NCBI GenBank assembly: GCA_020736575.1 | Contig: JAGPYM010000010.1 | Location: 1,116,001-1,180,000 of the forward strand | Source of the DNA: Thelonectria olida | Taxonomy: Eukaryota > Ascomycota > Sordariomycetes > Hypocreales > Nectriaceae | Direction: 5' to 3' | DNA: 64,000 nt | In this document: positions 24,790 through 35,594 of the stretch, one piece after another | Position numbering within the stretch: the stretch's first letter is position 1 | How the letters are laid out: every line of letters begins with the position of its first letter | Notes under the pieces: model-generated | Told to the model about the DNA's origin: nothing | What the model saw: the letters and a program-made list of their open reading frames with translations, nothing else | Database searches by the model: none | Position numbers and translations under genes: made by a program

Positions 24790-27700
24790 TCATGTGTCGA
24801 GCACATCTCTTCCTTCATCGGTAGGCAGCAACGGCGTCTCTCGCTCCGGGACCATCTCGCCCTTCTCCCACGCCGCTCCTGGCCCGGAGTAGCTGGGTTC
24901 TGGAATTGAGATTTTCGGAACCGAGTCGGGTTCGAAGTTGTCGCCGCTGATATTACGCAAAATACTCGTTGTCGCCTCGCCTTTTACCGGTTGGGGACTG
25001 AGTACGCCGCCGGGGACGGACTGTGTAACATAAGTACGTGACTTCAAATCAGGCTCAGACCCAAAAGGGAGCGGACGCGATGGAATTTCGCGACTCACAC
25101 CCGGTTCGCCCTCGGGAGCCTCATTGCTCCCCAACTTATGCAGCAGTGCTTCGGACTGCTGTTTGGCTAGCTGCTGGAGCCGCTCCATAGGATCCTTATT
25201 TTGCAGTACCATGTCAGTCAACTCACAAAGGCAGTCTGCAGGACAATATCGCCTCCCATGCACACATACCCAATCAGACTGGGTAGGCACTCCCTCCGCC
25301 TCTGGAAGCTGTCGAGGCTCCTCGCCTTCGTCAGCACCAGGGTCACCAGACCAAAACGAGGGCCGACGGATTGGAGCCGGCGTGACTGGCAAGCTGGGCC
25401 GATCCGCCTCTGAGGGGAAGTCGGTCAACTTCAAGCCACGCAGACGCAAACCGCCTCGCTCACCCGTTCCCGAGACCCCGAGGCGCACCGGCGACCCTTT
25501 GCTCTTGTTTCGACGATGCCCTTGGAGACCTTCGACATAGCGTTCGATCTCCGGCACCTCATCCCAAGCATTAATGCGCGGGAACGAGCTCCAAGGATCT
25601 ACCGGTGCGACCTTGATGGCCGTTGGTGTGGTTGGGGTTGAAGAATTGCTCTGGTTTTCGGTTGTCACCGATCCCAAGGTCGACAATTCTCCCATTGGCT
25701 CACTCCATTCGGGGCCTGATGCTGGTTCTGGCGCTGACGGTTCTGATTGCACCTCGACGAAGCTTCTCGTAGGCGCAGGTTGATGTTGCTCCCAGGGGAA
25801 GATCTTAGGAGGTGGTTGCGATGCAGGAGCAGGGGGCTCCTTTGGCACCTCATACCACATGTTCCTGGGCGGACTAGGATACCGTTGCGGGGGAATAAAC
25901 GGCGCCGTGTCCTGTGACATCTCGTAGTGCGTCGAGGGGAAGTTGATAGCTTCGGGCTTCGAATCGGTAGGAGGCGGTTGTCTTAAAGAGAAGAGTTAAT
26001 GCCTAAACTTTTGTATCTTGCTTAAGGTATGAAGCTTACCTCTGAGCATCCCAATTATGCATAGGGATGGGAGCTGGCTCAGGCCTGTGTTCCGCGCGCG
26101 GGGCTCCTCCGTCGTAGTGGGAATACACCTGTGGGTCTGGCCGAGCCTCAGCTTGAGTCCCTTGTGCAAAGCTAACAGATTCGCTATGAGAAACAACATG
26201 CGAAGCAGGGGGAGCCGGAACAGGGCCTGATGTCCCGTCCTTGGTTTCTTCACCACCATGATGTTGCTCGAAATGAGGTTCATGATGCTCATCATGTTCA
26301 TGGCGTTCATGATGCTGCTCATGATATTGTTCATGGTGAGACTCATAACGAGGCTCCTCATGTTCATGGCGTTCATGATGCTGCTCATGATGTTGTTCAT
26401 GATGAGATTCATAACGAGGCTCATGATGTTGCTCATGGTGTTGTTCATGACGAGGCACTTGATGTTGCTCATGACGTTGTTCATCATGAGACTCATAATG
26501 AGGCTCATGATGCTCATTGTGCTCATGATGCTCCTCACGACGAGGTTCATCATACTCGTGATGTTCATGGCGTTCATGTATGCTTTCATGGTGGTGATAC
26601 CCGGGTTGATCGTGGCTGGGGGGCGTGGGATGGAAGCTTTCTGCAAGCGCGGGGTCATGTTGACCCAAGTTTTGATGCTCACCAGTTCCTGGCTCATAAG
26701 CAGGCCGAGGATGGAATTCTCCTTTGGTGAAGTATTGTACGTATTCGGACGAGCGAGGACCCTTTTTGGGAACCGTTTCCTGTGGGTATTCTTTAGACAC
26801 TGCAGTAAGGAACGATATTAAAAAGCATCGTGATTTACCTTGACTCGATAATGTCGGTCGTACACAGCCCACCACCTACCCACCATCTCGTCAAATGGAC
26901 CACTGCCATGGGGAGCATCTCGCCCGGTGAACCATGGTTTTTTGGAGCCAATGAAATGAACCATATTGATGCTGGACTGGAAGTGTCGATAGGCCGGAAC
27001 GTATTGGTAGTGCGCCGAGGGGGTGACGTTGTAGGTGAAGCTTAGGCGATGGTAGCGATCTCCGAAGTGCATGTTGATGAGGCCCTGATCGGCGCCGTCA
27101 AAGGAAACGCCTCTTTCAGCCATGGCCATCATGGCGTAGTACTCGTTCATGTCAGGTTTTAGGACCATGACTCCCGTGTTGAAGAGGTCAGGCCAGCCTA
27201 TGTCGGCGGCAGCAGCGAACGGGTGAGGAATGTTGAAGAGCTCGTCGGGAGCTTGGTAGGCAACAACATCGGCGTCAATGTAGACAATTTTGGAGAACTC
27301 GGTGAGCTTCCAAAGATTGATCTTGGTAAAGGCCGAGTGTAAGTCGGGACGGTCCATCAGAGACAAGTTTCCTGGACTGCCATTGCGAATGCGCGGCACG
27401 GGGAAAATATAGTCATACACGGTCTGCGGGCCGAGAAAAGCTGTCTGTTAGTCATGGTGCTTCAGCTTGAGGACAGTAAAACAGGCTGACCCTTAATTGA
27501 GCAATCGCCTCTGCAGAGACTGAGTCGAGAGTGACCAGAACGGCCAGCTTGTATCTTGTGCCGGCATCGCGTAAGGAATGGGCCAGGACGAGCGCGCCTG
27601 GAAAAGGGTCAGTAGGTGGGAACGCCGAGGTCAATTGACATGATCTGACGGACCTGGGAGGTAGTTGTCGCTCAGCAGAAGCTATCCGAAAAAAAGTCAG

Positions 27701-27798
27701 TATGCTGGAGAGCGTTGAAATGCGCAGACAGAAAGACGAGTGCGCATTGGAGCTGAACGAACCGTGGCATAGACCCTGTTCTCACCCGGAGAGGCCAT
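24790..27798 (-). CDS. Glycogenin (GT8 self-glucosylating glycogen primer) with His-rich tail, 895 aa
   Basis: Six exons: 27798-27763, 27681-27654, 27597-27491, 27423-26839, 26779-26040 and 25981-24790. All are in frame, and the first two are only 36 and 28 nt. The start MASPGENRVYATLLLSDNYL is the classic glycogenin N-terminus. The catalytic GT8 domain spans about residues 1-255: VLAHSLRD, the manganese-binding DxD in IVYIDADVVAYQ, FNTGVMVLKP, DQGLINMHF, and HFIGSKKPW near its end. Glycogenin glucosylates its own tyrosine with UDP-glucose to prime glycogen synthase in the cytosol. The C-terminal region holds ETVPKKGPRSSEYVQYF, then a very His/Glu-rich block, then a conserved-looking segment (RRYCPADCLCELTDMVLQNK) before a disordered end. 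The tail probably contains the glycogen-synthase-binding part. Donor sites of exons 1-3 (GTTCGT, GTCCGT, GTCAGC) are non-consensus but restore the family sequence. Confidence 0.9.
26295..26426 (-). repeat. 66-bp tandem duplication encoding a 22-residue His/Glu unit in glycogenin
   Basis: Two near-identical 66-bp copies (26295-26360, 26361-26426) encode units reading roughly EPRYESHHEQHHEQHHERHE. They sit inside a longer histidine-rich segment encoded by about 26256-26590. The copies are in frame, so the duplication lengthened the protein without breaking it. Confidence 0.88.
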
Positions 27799-30700
27799 GG
27801 TTGCGCTTCGCGATGGCTGTAAGACGAGCTTGGAGCTCGATGCCCAGTTCGTCTACAGGCTGGAGGATAGGTCAGCAACCCATGAGGCAATGGGAAGCAG
27901 ATCGGAGGAAGGAGGAGGAGTAGTAGTAGAAGAAGAGGAAGAAGATGAAGGAGCTTGGTCAGGAAAGAAAAGGCGGAGACGGAACGTGGAGGAGGCGTGT
28001 CACGGGTTGCTCGCCGATGTCGTCGCTTCTTGGAGGAGACTAGTCGACGGGAAAAACGAAGAAGGAGCGAGAGGGTGTGTGTGGGTTGTCCTTTGGCGGC
28101 GAGACCAATGAACGGAGAAGGAGGAAGGAGAAGAAGAAGGAGAGAAAAGAAGCGAGTTAAGGGATTGGTTGCGTGAGGAGATGCGACGTGACGTGACGTG
28201 GGTGACGTGAAGGTCGCAGGGTCAGGTTGGGTTGGGTTGGGGACTCGAGGGAAGAAGATGGACAACGGCTTTTGCGGATGGTGATGTGATGATCCGATGA
28301 TGGAGGCGGGGCCAACCTACAGGTCCCAGGTACCTCGAAGCAAGCAATTGGAACTGCTGCAGAGCATGTTCCCGCTAGCTAGGAGCTTCAGTGGAGCTCG
28401 GCTGCTGCGAATGCTTGGAAATGGTTGAAACCAAGCCCTTTTCAGCCCAAGGTCTTGGACTCTTTTGCCCCCCCCCCTCAAACGGCTGGGCTTGTCGCCT
28501 CCCTGCAATTTACATGGCTGCTTCTCCAAGTGCCAGGGACTGTGGAGATGGGCGAGATGCGCTCTCGATCGGTGGGGCACCAAGCATACTGCCTGTCTAT
28601 CATGTCAGCCACCATTTCTGCCTCTGAAACGAGATATGGGCAAAGCTTCGTTCCAGAGGAAAGGAGAATTTACGGTATAGAGGGAGGAGGAGGAGGAGGA
28701 GGAGGAGGAGGAGGAGGAGGAAGAAGAAGAAATGGCCGAGACCTTTGAGTTGGGAGAAACCAAAGCGCAATTTGCGAATACTGTGGTATCGGGGAAACTC
28801 CAACCCACACCTCCTCCTGCACGACACCGAATTGGGGCCTTGCACTGCGGGCTTTGTATATGATACCTGACGGCATATGTGTGTATCTCTGTGGTAACAA
28901 TAAGCCGTAGCAGTCGCACTGACATGTACAACTACACTGTCACTTTCTATTTCTGCGTCGCCGTTGAGAATTTGTCCCTGAAAAAGTCGAATTGGGTTTC
29001 TTGGTGCCATGCATGGCGTTGATGGTGGCAGCGCAGCTAATTTACAAGAAAAGACTAAAAAGCCACCGTTACAGAAGTTTGGCTGAGGTGTTTGAGCCTC
29101 TCCCATAATAAATCCATTCCATGGGAGCTTGGGCCTCTTTTGAGCATCATAGCTCCGGGCAGTTCACCACGTCCATTCTCATATCACATCAACTAAAAAA
29201 ATCATCACCATGAAGCAGGAATTGTTCGCAAGCTGATTACACTCATCTACGCATCATCTGCAGAATGACCTAAACTGCACTATCATCATCAGATGCTCCT
29301 CCCAGCTACCTAATCATAGCCATCATTCGTTATCGCACTCATTCATATTCCCTCCCCTGTCCTCCCGTCCCGCTTCATCATCCCTGATCCTCGACCGAGC
29401 ATCGCAGCTCCACCCAACACGACGACGCGCGACACCCTTCCAAGTTCCTTACGCCATGGCCCTTTTGCCTCCCATTCCAAAACCATTAGATATTCTTCAC
29501 CATACCACCTCATCCTTCCTTGCCTAGCCTCCTGCTGACCGCACTATCTGCGTCTAAAGTCGCACCTGTGTAACCAGCACCCGCAGATTAAACCCTAGCT
29601 GATTCCGTATCGGCCCCTTTATCCCACAACTGAAAATCCCCTGTCTTTGTCTCAACAAATTCCATCTACCTACCTTCTTGGCACCAAGTACGAAGTACAT
29701 GCTGCCCCCAGAAATGGAGTAATTCATGATCACGGCACAGCCGCAGCATCGGTCTAAGTCTACATACTCCGGAGATGGCATGTTCGAGCCACCAACCGCA
29801 GTCCATCTTTGCCAATGGACCTCATAGCAGTCGGCATATCATCGCATGGACCGCTCTAACTTGGCCAACAACTTCCAAACTCATCATAATTAATCTCCAC
29901 CGCAAACTCAGACATCTCCTAGCTTCTCACCCAAAACCATCACATCGCTCGGGCCGTTCCAACCAAGGGTATGTGTTCGAACGTACATCTCTCCTGTCTG
30001 CGCAAAACAGCTTTGTTTGTCGTCCCGTTCCATCTCGTCCAAACGTTTTAACCATGAATCCTCTGCGCTTCCCCGCACCCCGCACGGGATGAATGACTCC
30101 GCTCGCGCATATGCTGTCGGGCGGAATCCTGCCATTCAAGCAGGCCAACCAACTCTCAAACCCCAATTTAGATCCAAGTGCGATGCCGAAGCCGCTTCTT
30201 GATCCCTGATTTATGTCATTGATCGTCCCTCACATGGCTTATTAAGTGGTCACGCGCACCTTCATCGCTGGCTCTACGGATGCTCCAACACCGGGTGGAA
30301 TTCTCTACAGCATGCACTCCCAGAGCCCAACTACGTACCTGCACGATGGCAATCACTTTCGAGAAATGGAATTACACCAAATCTTCTCCTTACACAGTCA
30401 AATTTATTTTACATTTCGTGGGGGGCGAGCGGGCATATGTCTCGTCTTCTCGCCTGTCTTCTCCCCTTTACAAGTTATCATTCCGGCTTCCCGCGCCGTC
30501 GGCACATGCACCCCCACCGTCTCGACGTGTCCAAACAGCGCAATTCTAGACGCATCGTGGGCAAAAAGTGTTGTCTGAGACTTTCACTTCAGCGCGCCTG
30601 AGACATTCCATCAAACCGAACCAACTTAAAGGGCTGGGATAATATAGATCGACCGCCTGCACCTATTTCCCCCTTTCTTTTTCCATACCTCTTCCCCCTT

Positions 30701-30800
30701 TACAGGTCAGCCACTCAATTCTTTGCCATAACTCCCCTCTACTTGACACGTAAAGGAGTTTGCTGCTTTTACTCGTTCTGGACCCAGTCGATCGCCAGCC
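27799..30800. other. 3.0-kb intergenic region: glycogenin promoter side and CDF gene 3' flank
   Basis: No gene recognised. Near the glycogenin start, the plus strand is strongly purine-rich (27900-28170), so the glycogenin leader is pyrimidine-rich. Further on is a GGA/AGA microsatellite (28684-28732) and an AGGTACCT palindrome (28328). The region 29200-30700 is C/T-rich on the plus strand, without domain-like frames. Confidence 0.6.
28684..28732. repeat. GGA then AGA trinucleotide microsatellite
   Basis: About thirteen GGA units followed by several AGA units form a pure purine tract, about 0.9 kb upstream of the glycogenin start. Long open frames reading through it (poly-Gly or poly-Leu/poly-Ser) are artefacts. 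Confidence 0.92.
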
Positions 30801-32177
30801 TTACAGATCTTTCTTGAACGCGTGCTCCGGCTTGTGGGTCGTTTCGTAGTCAATATGAACGTAGGCACGCTCAATATCTGGCAGGTCCTCCAGTTTGAAC
30901 TGCAGCGCCTCGGCAATGTCGTGACTCTCCTGAAGCGTCATCGTCGGATTCATGACAATATCAACTTCAGCAATGAGACGCGGGCCCGAGTGGTAGACAC
31001 GAACTGTGTCGATGCCCTGGATGGAGTCCGAGTGGGTGACACAGACGTAGGTGATGAGTTGTTGCGTGTCAACCGAAGCCGTAACTCCAACAAGAAGGAG
31101 GAACTCAGCAAAGGCGGTGCGCAGCCAAAGTCCTGAGATGAGGACGGATAGCATGATGGCGCCCATAGGATCGATCCACCAGAGCAGCTTGGAACCACCG
31201 ACCGATGTCAGAACACCAAACCCGTTGATGAATAGATCGTTGCGGTGGTCTTGCCAGAGAATCATAACCTGGCTGTACTTGTCCTTGAGGGCCCAGCAAT
31301 ACAGCCAGAGGGAAAACTTGGTCGCAAAGGCGGCGCAGACGGAAATGACTGAGGGCAGGTGGAATTCTTTGGCACCTTCTGCTTGCGCCAACTCTTGGCA
31401 AGCAAAGGCGATGATGATGAGTGAGACGGACACCATGATAAAGCAGAAGGCGATATTGCCGACCGTCTCCAGACGAGCCTTGCCGGCGGGAAAACGGCGA
31501 GGGTCGACACGGCGAATAGCCCTGTTGGTCAAGATTAAGGTGACGTTGCTCATTGGGTCAAAGATTGCATCGGCCATTGTGGTGAACAGGGACAGAGAGC
31601 CAGAAGAGATAGCAGCGTAGAGCTGCAGCGCCACGAGGCAGATGTTGGCGGCAAGGGAGCCCCATACGGCAATCTGGAATTTGAGCTGGTCTTCGCCTGC
31701 TTCATGACGGGCCTCGTCGCGGTGCTCCTCTACCGACTTGAGCATGCGCTCAATCTTCACGTTCTGGTTTTTGTAGAAGCCCCGGACGCGACGGGCCGAG
31801 GATTTGGGGCCAGGAGCACCGGGCACACACTTGCGAACCCCAGCTCCATCACGTTTGCGGGATGTGTTGGCTTTGATCTGCTCGAGGTCCGAGTCGGTTT
31901 TATAGCTGAGGGAGAGGCCGTAAGGATCGTTCTCGAGACCGGCAGCAATGCCTGGAAGGCGTCGTCGACCGGCGGTGAGCTGGCTTTCAACATCGGTTAG
32001 GTGGGAAGGGTTACGGGCGATGGTTTCGCCATCGTCGACAACGTTGGGCTCGACGGCGGTGCTTGCGCCATGGCGAGAGGGGGAAGCACGGCGACTGCTG
32101 CTGCTGGCGCGATCGATTGGCTGAAGATGTATGGCCCGAGGGTGGTGTGTCAGGGTGTTGTTGGCGTCAGGCGTCAT
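30801..32177 (-). CDS. Cation diffusion facilitator (Mn/Fe-type CDF) transporter, 458 aa
   Basis: A single-exon frame from ATG at 32177 to a TAA at 30801. After a ~165-residue Ser/Arg-rich cytosolic N-terminus come the CDF membrane spans. The first runs through FQIAVWGSLAANICLVALQL. The second carries the metal-site DxxxD in TTMADAIFDPMSN (about residues 195-207). Then follow the conserved RRVDPRRFPAGKARLETVGN loop, FCFIMVSVSLIIIAFACQEL, and a second DxxxD in WQDHRNDLFINGFG. The C-terminal ~90 residues form the cytoplasmic CDF domain (GIDTVRVYHSGPRLIAEVDI, HDIAEALQFKLEDLPDIERA). CDF proteins export divalent metals from the cytosol in exchange for protons. The two DxxxD sites, instead of HxxxD, point to the manganese/iron branch rather than zinc; this is inference. 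Membrane location (vacuole, Golgi or ER) cannot be read from sequence. Confidence 0.92.
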   Translation of the reverse strand: MTPDANNTLTHHPRAIHLQPIDRASSSSRRASPSRHGASTAVEPNVVDDGETIARNPSHLTDVESQLTAGRRRLPGIAAGLENDPYGLSLSYKTDSDLEQIKANTSRKRDGAGVRKCVPGAPGPKSSARRVRGFYKNQNVKIERMLKSVEEHRDEARHEAGEDQLKFQIAVWGSLAANICLVALQLYAAISSGSLSLFTTMADAIFDPMSNVTLILTNRAIRRVDPRRFPAGKARLETVGNIAFCFIMVSVSLIIIAFACQELAQAEGAKEFHLPSVISVCAAFATKFSLWLYCWALKDKYSQVMILWQDHRNDLFINGFGVLTSVGGSKLLWWIDPMGAIMLSVLISGLWLRTAFAEFLLLVGVTASVDTQQLITYVCVTHSDSIQGIDTVRVYHSGPRLIAEVDIVMNPTMTLQESHDIAEALQFKLEDLPDIERAYVHIDYETTHKPEHAFKKDL

Positions 32178-33605
32178 GATGAGTGGTTAGTAGTAAACGT
32201 TGGCGATGGAATGGCGAGAGTCTGGATGAAGGCGGTTGAGATTGAGCGATCCTGCAGAGGGGAAGCAGCGATTAATGGCCGATGGGCAAGAGTGACGTGT
32301 GAGACGGGAACCCCCACGAGGAAAGGGGGGAACAATTGGCAAGAGGGTATGCCGTGATTGTGGAAGGTCCGAGTAAGTGATACTCTCCGACTTTCAGCAA
32401 TTGAATCCCGGAAAGAGCAGTTGTGGAAACAAGGGAAGGAACTCAACCTCTCTGAATGCGCTCCAGATTTGGATACGAAACATCAACACCAAGAAATAGA
32501 TAAGCTCATGAAACTGATCACTAAAAAGAAGCTTCGACACCTACGTCACGCGGTCAGTTTGATTGGAATCCTTGGACGGCTATCAGCAATCAAACAAAGC
32601 GAGGCAGGTTTCCATCCACTCAGAACCGTTCGAGATACCTTGCTTAGGACCCAGCATGATTGTCTTCACAGCCTTCATGCTGCCCAAACGCCAAAGCCCT
32701 GGTCGATATCAGTTCCCACCAACCAATCTTGAGGTCGGGCGGCCTCTGGCCTCTTCCGCCTCCCCCACGTGCGCAACCCGAGTTACGTCAAGTGTTGCGT
32801 GTTTGTCCAATTTCGCCTCTTTGCCGCCCGGTGCGCGGGGAGGAGGGGCTCAAGATCGACCATCCCAGGGTTGGGAAGAAGGAGGGAGAAAAAGGTCCTG
32901 ATGAGGGAATCAGAGCTGGCCTAACAGCTGGACCGCAAACTGCGCTTGCAGGAACGATAGTGGTGCGGATGTTCAGCTAATGGCAACCATTGAATGTAGC
33001 CGTCTGTAAAGGGTAAGTTATTCATGCCAGCTGGATGCTGGAGCCGGACCGGGTAAAGAGAGGAGACATGGGAGGGAGAAAGGAGGGGAAGCCTAAAAGA
33101 GCTAGTCAGCGCCGCTTAGCGAAGTGGTTGCGAGAGGAGGAAGCAATTCCAAGTCTGCGCAAGACGAGGTTGGAAGTTGAAAATAAGAGTTTCGGAACTC
33201 GGATGCAAGGACGAACAAGCAACGAACCAGTCGAAATTTATTAGAGATTACACTTTAGCTCGGCGGCAATCGTTTTTACCCCGGACTCCAACGCCGGGGT
33301 TTGCTCGTCTCTGGCTCCGACCTTCGGACGTCATCGGAGCGTTCCATGAGGACCCGCCCCCTGCGCCTTTTGCACGGCTGTGGCTGGACTATTGGCTTGG
33401 GAGAAGCTTCTCTCAGCTGCCTCCATCATTGCTACTATCGACGGTTCTGGGGAGGCGTTATTGAATTATTGATAGCTCAGGAACAGCCGATCAATACGTC
33501 ATCAGGAAATCGTAGTATAAATATCCTATAAACCCCAGCCAAGCCCAAATATTGGCCATGATAGAATCCTCCATTAAACCCATCAACCCAGCCGAGCGAC
33601 CCATC
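32178..33605. other. 1.4-kb intergenic region: CDF promoter and lipase 3' flank
   Basis: No gene recognised. It contains the promoter of the CDF gene, with a CACGTG core near 32768, and the 3' flank of the downstream minus-strand lipase. Short open frames of up to ~125 codons show no family features. Confidence 0.6.
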
Positions 33606-34560
33606 CTACAGTTTCGCCTCGATTGGTGCCGGCTCGCTCCTCGCCAGAATCCAGTCCACCATGTCCTTGCAAAACTCCTCCTTGCAAAGGTCCACGTGCA
33701 GAGCGTGGTATCCGCCCTTGTACGTCTTGATCTGCTTGTCAGCCACCGGCTGTTTCTCGACATACTTGACGGCCACGTCGTAACTGCACGCCTTGTCTGT
33801 GTCGCCCATCCCGAGCCAGAGTCCCCGAACTTGCTTGCCCAATTTCACCTCGCCAGATGCCAGCGCCGCCGTCCGATCGAGAATCGATGCTAGTCCCTCC
33901 AGCGTTCCCGTGTCGTGGCATAGGGGATCCTCGTCCATGCCCTTGGCGACCTCTTGGACCCGTGTGATGATGTATGGGGAGATGACATGCTTCAGCTGGA
34001 ACTTGGGTAGCAACCGCCCTGCTAGTCGTCCTGCGGCAATGTACAGCGCGCTGGGCTGCTCCTCAGGCGCAAAGCCGACAAAGGGAGCCTCGAGCAACCA
34101 CCCGCGCACCTGGCTCACGAGCTTCTCGTACTTTGCATCACCCGCCAGCGTGAGCACCTCGCCGCCGCCCATCGAATGGCCCATGACGAAGACGGGCTCT
34201 ATCGAGGGCAGCTTGCTCTGAATGAAGGCGGCAATGTCGGCAATGACCTGCGAGGTCGGACCCGTGAGACCCTTTTCCTTGGGCTTCTTGACGCTGCGGC
34301 CCCAGCCGCGCTGGTCGAAGCCGAAAGTCTGGATGCCATGGGCGGCGAGGGTGCCGGCCATGTCTGTGTACCAGTTGACGTGGTCGCTGAAGCCGTGGAT
34401 GAGGATGAGTTTGGCCTTGATGGGGCCCGTCGGCTGTTCCTGTCAGTCTACACGGGGACAAAAGGGCCATGCGCCGCTATGGTGGTTCACTTACAGTCCA
34501 GGTCTTGGTGTAGAGACTGACATTCTCGGTCTGGAATTCGCCCTCGGCTTCGGTCGCCAT
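33606..34560 (-). CDS. Monoacylglycerol lipase-like alpha/beta hydrolase, 299 aa
   Basis: Two exons: 34560-34495 and 34439-33606, separated by a 55-nt intron (GTAAGT...CAG). The N-terminus is MATEAEGEFQTENVSLYTKT, followed by LILIHGFSDHVNWY (oxyanion-hole HG motif) and FDQRGWGRS. The nucleophile elbow is GHSMGG (Ser about 111). The acid is probably in GMGDTDKAC and the catalytic His in GGYHALH. Order and spacing match the Yju3/MGLL 'serine aminopeptidase S33' family, whose length is about 300 residues. Yju3-type enzymes cleave monoacylglycerols to glycerol and fatty acid on lipid droplets and membranes. The substrate here is inferred from family. No signal peptide is present. The start chosen gives the typical short N-terminus before the first strand. 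Confidence 0.88.
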
Positions 34561-35594
34561 GTTGAGTTTGGTTTAATGACAAGATGAGCGCAATAAGACG
34601 GAGGAGAGGAGGAGCAAGACTCTAACAGCGTCGCTAAAGACCAAGATGTGTCTACGAGGTAAATCAGATGAGATGATGAAGTGAGATTTCGTTTGACGGG
34701 CAACAAAAAAAGCTGACATGAATGGGCCAGGCTTCAAATACTCTCGGCAAGGCAATTGTTTGGGTGTCGCAGGGGGAAGCATGTGACGGGGCATGCAAGC
34801 CACAACTCTTTGGTTCGTGAACCGGCGTTGCGGCTGAGTGTCACGGTGTCACCACCAATTTCTTCCTCTAGTCACCCATTTGCGCTGATGATGCTAATTA
34901 AATATGTCCCGCCATTAAAACTGACTTTGAACGCGTTTGGTTGTTGGGTACCTTACTTGAGGCATTGCTCGCTGCTGATGACGTCGAAGAGGCTCCATTC
35001 TCTAGAGCCCATGCAAGTCATACGCTGGCCGAGTGGGCTACCCGTGCTGCATTGATGGCATCTCCCACGCGCTATGAAGTGCCAATAAATAAAGACTCCC
35101 GAGCTGTATCCTACCTGATCATACATAGATGTCGGGCTTCAACAGCATATACGGAATGGAGGATGGTTAACACGAATAATAATAAAGAGGAATGATCTTC
35201 ACTCAATTCAAAGCTCTCCTCTAATTGCACCCCAGTTTCCAGTGTCCGAAACCCCTCTGTCCTCTTCCCTCCTCTTCCGCCCATATATCCTCCATTTTTG
35301 TTCATGACAATATAACCAAAACAGAAACCGACGCCATCAAAGCAGAGTAAATGTGCCTGTCGAGTAGGGTTCTCTATCCAGTTGCTGGCAGTGAGGACCC
35401 ATCTGCGATCGAGACCCAGACGGACATATCTGATAAATAATATACATGGTTTCGTCTAAAGATAACCTCTCATCCTCAGAGCTCTGTCGCCATTGGCTAA
35501 GATATGAGCCCGTGGTATTACATCCTCGCACATGTTGCGTCTTGGTAGAGAAGAGATTGTCCGAGAGCTTGCGCTTATTCTAGTTCGTGTTGTT
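34561..35594. other. 1.0-kb intergenic region: lipase promoter and mdl1 3' flank
   Basis: Upstream side of the lipase gene and downstream side of mdl1. No gene-like frame. The portion 35080-35590 is rich in A/T runs, fitting an mdl1 3' UTR. Confidence 0.6.

Noticed and set aside
26258..26821. Plus-strand frame rich in Met and Leu inside the glycogenin region
   Set aside because: It is the antisense reading of the His/Glu codon repeats (CAT/GAG become ATG/CTC), not a membrane protein.
28600..28931. Poly-Leu or poly-Ser open frames near 28.7 kb
   Set aside because: They read through a GGA/AGA microsatellite and have no other protein-like sequence.
33108..33180. A-box-like TTAGCGAAGTGG
   Set aside because: No B box (GGTTCGANTCC) follows at a suitable distance, so no tRNA is called.
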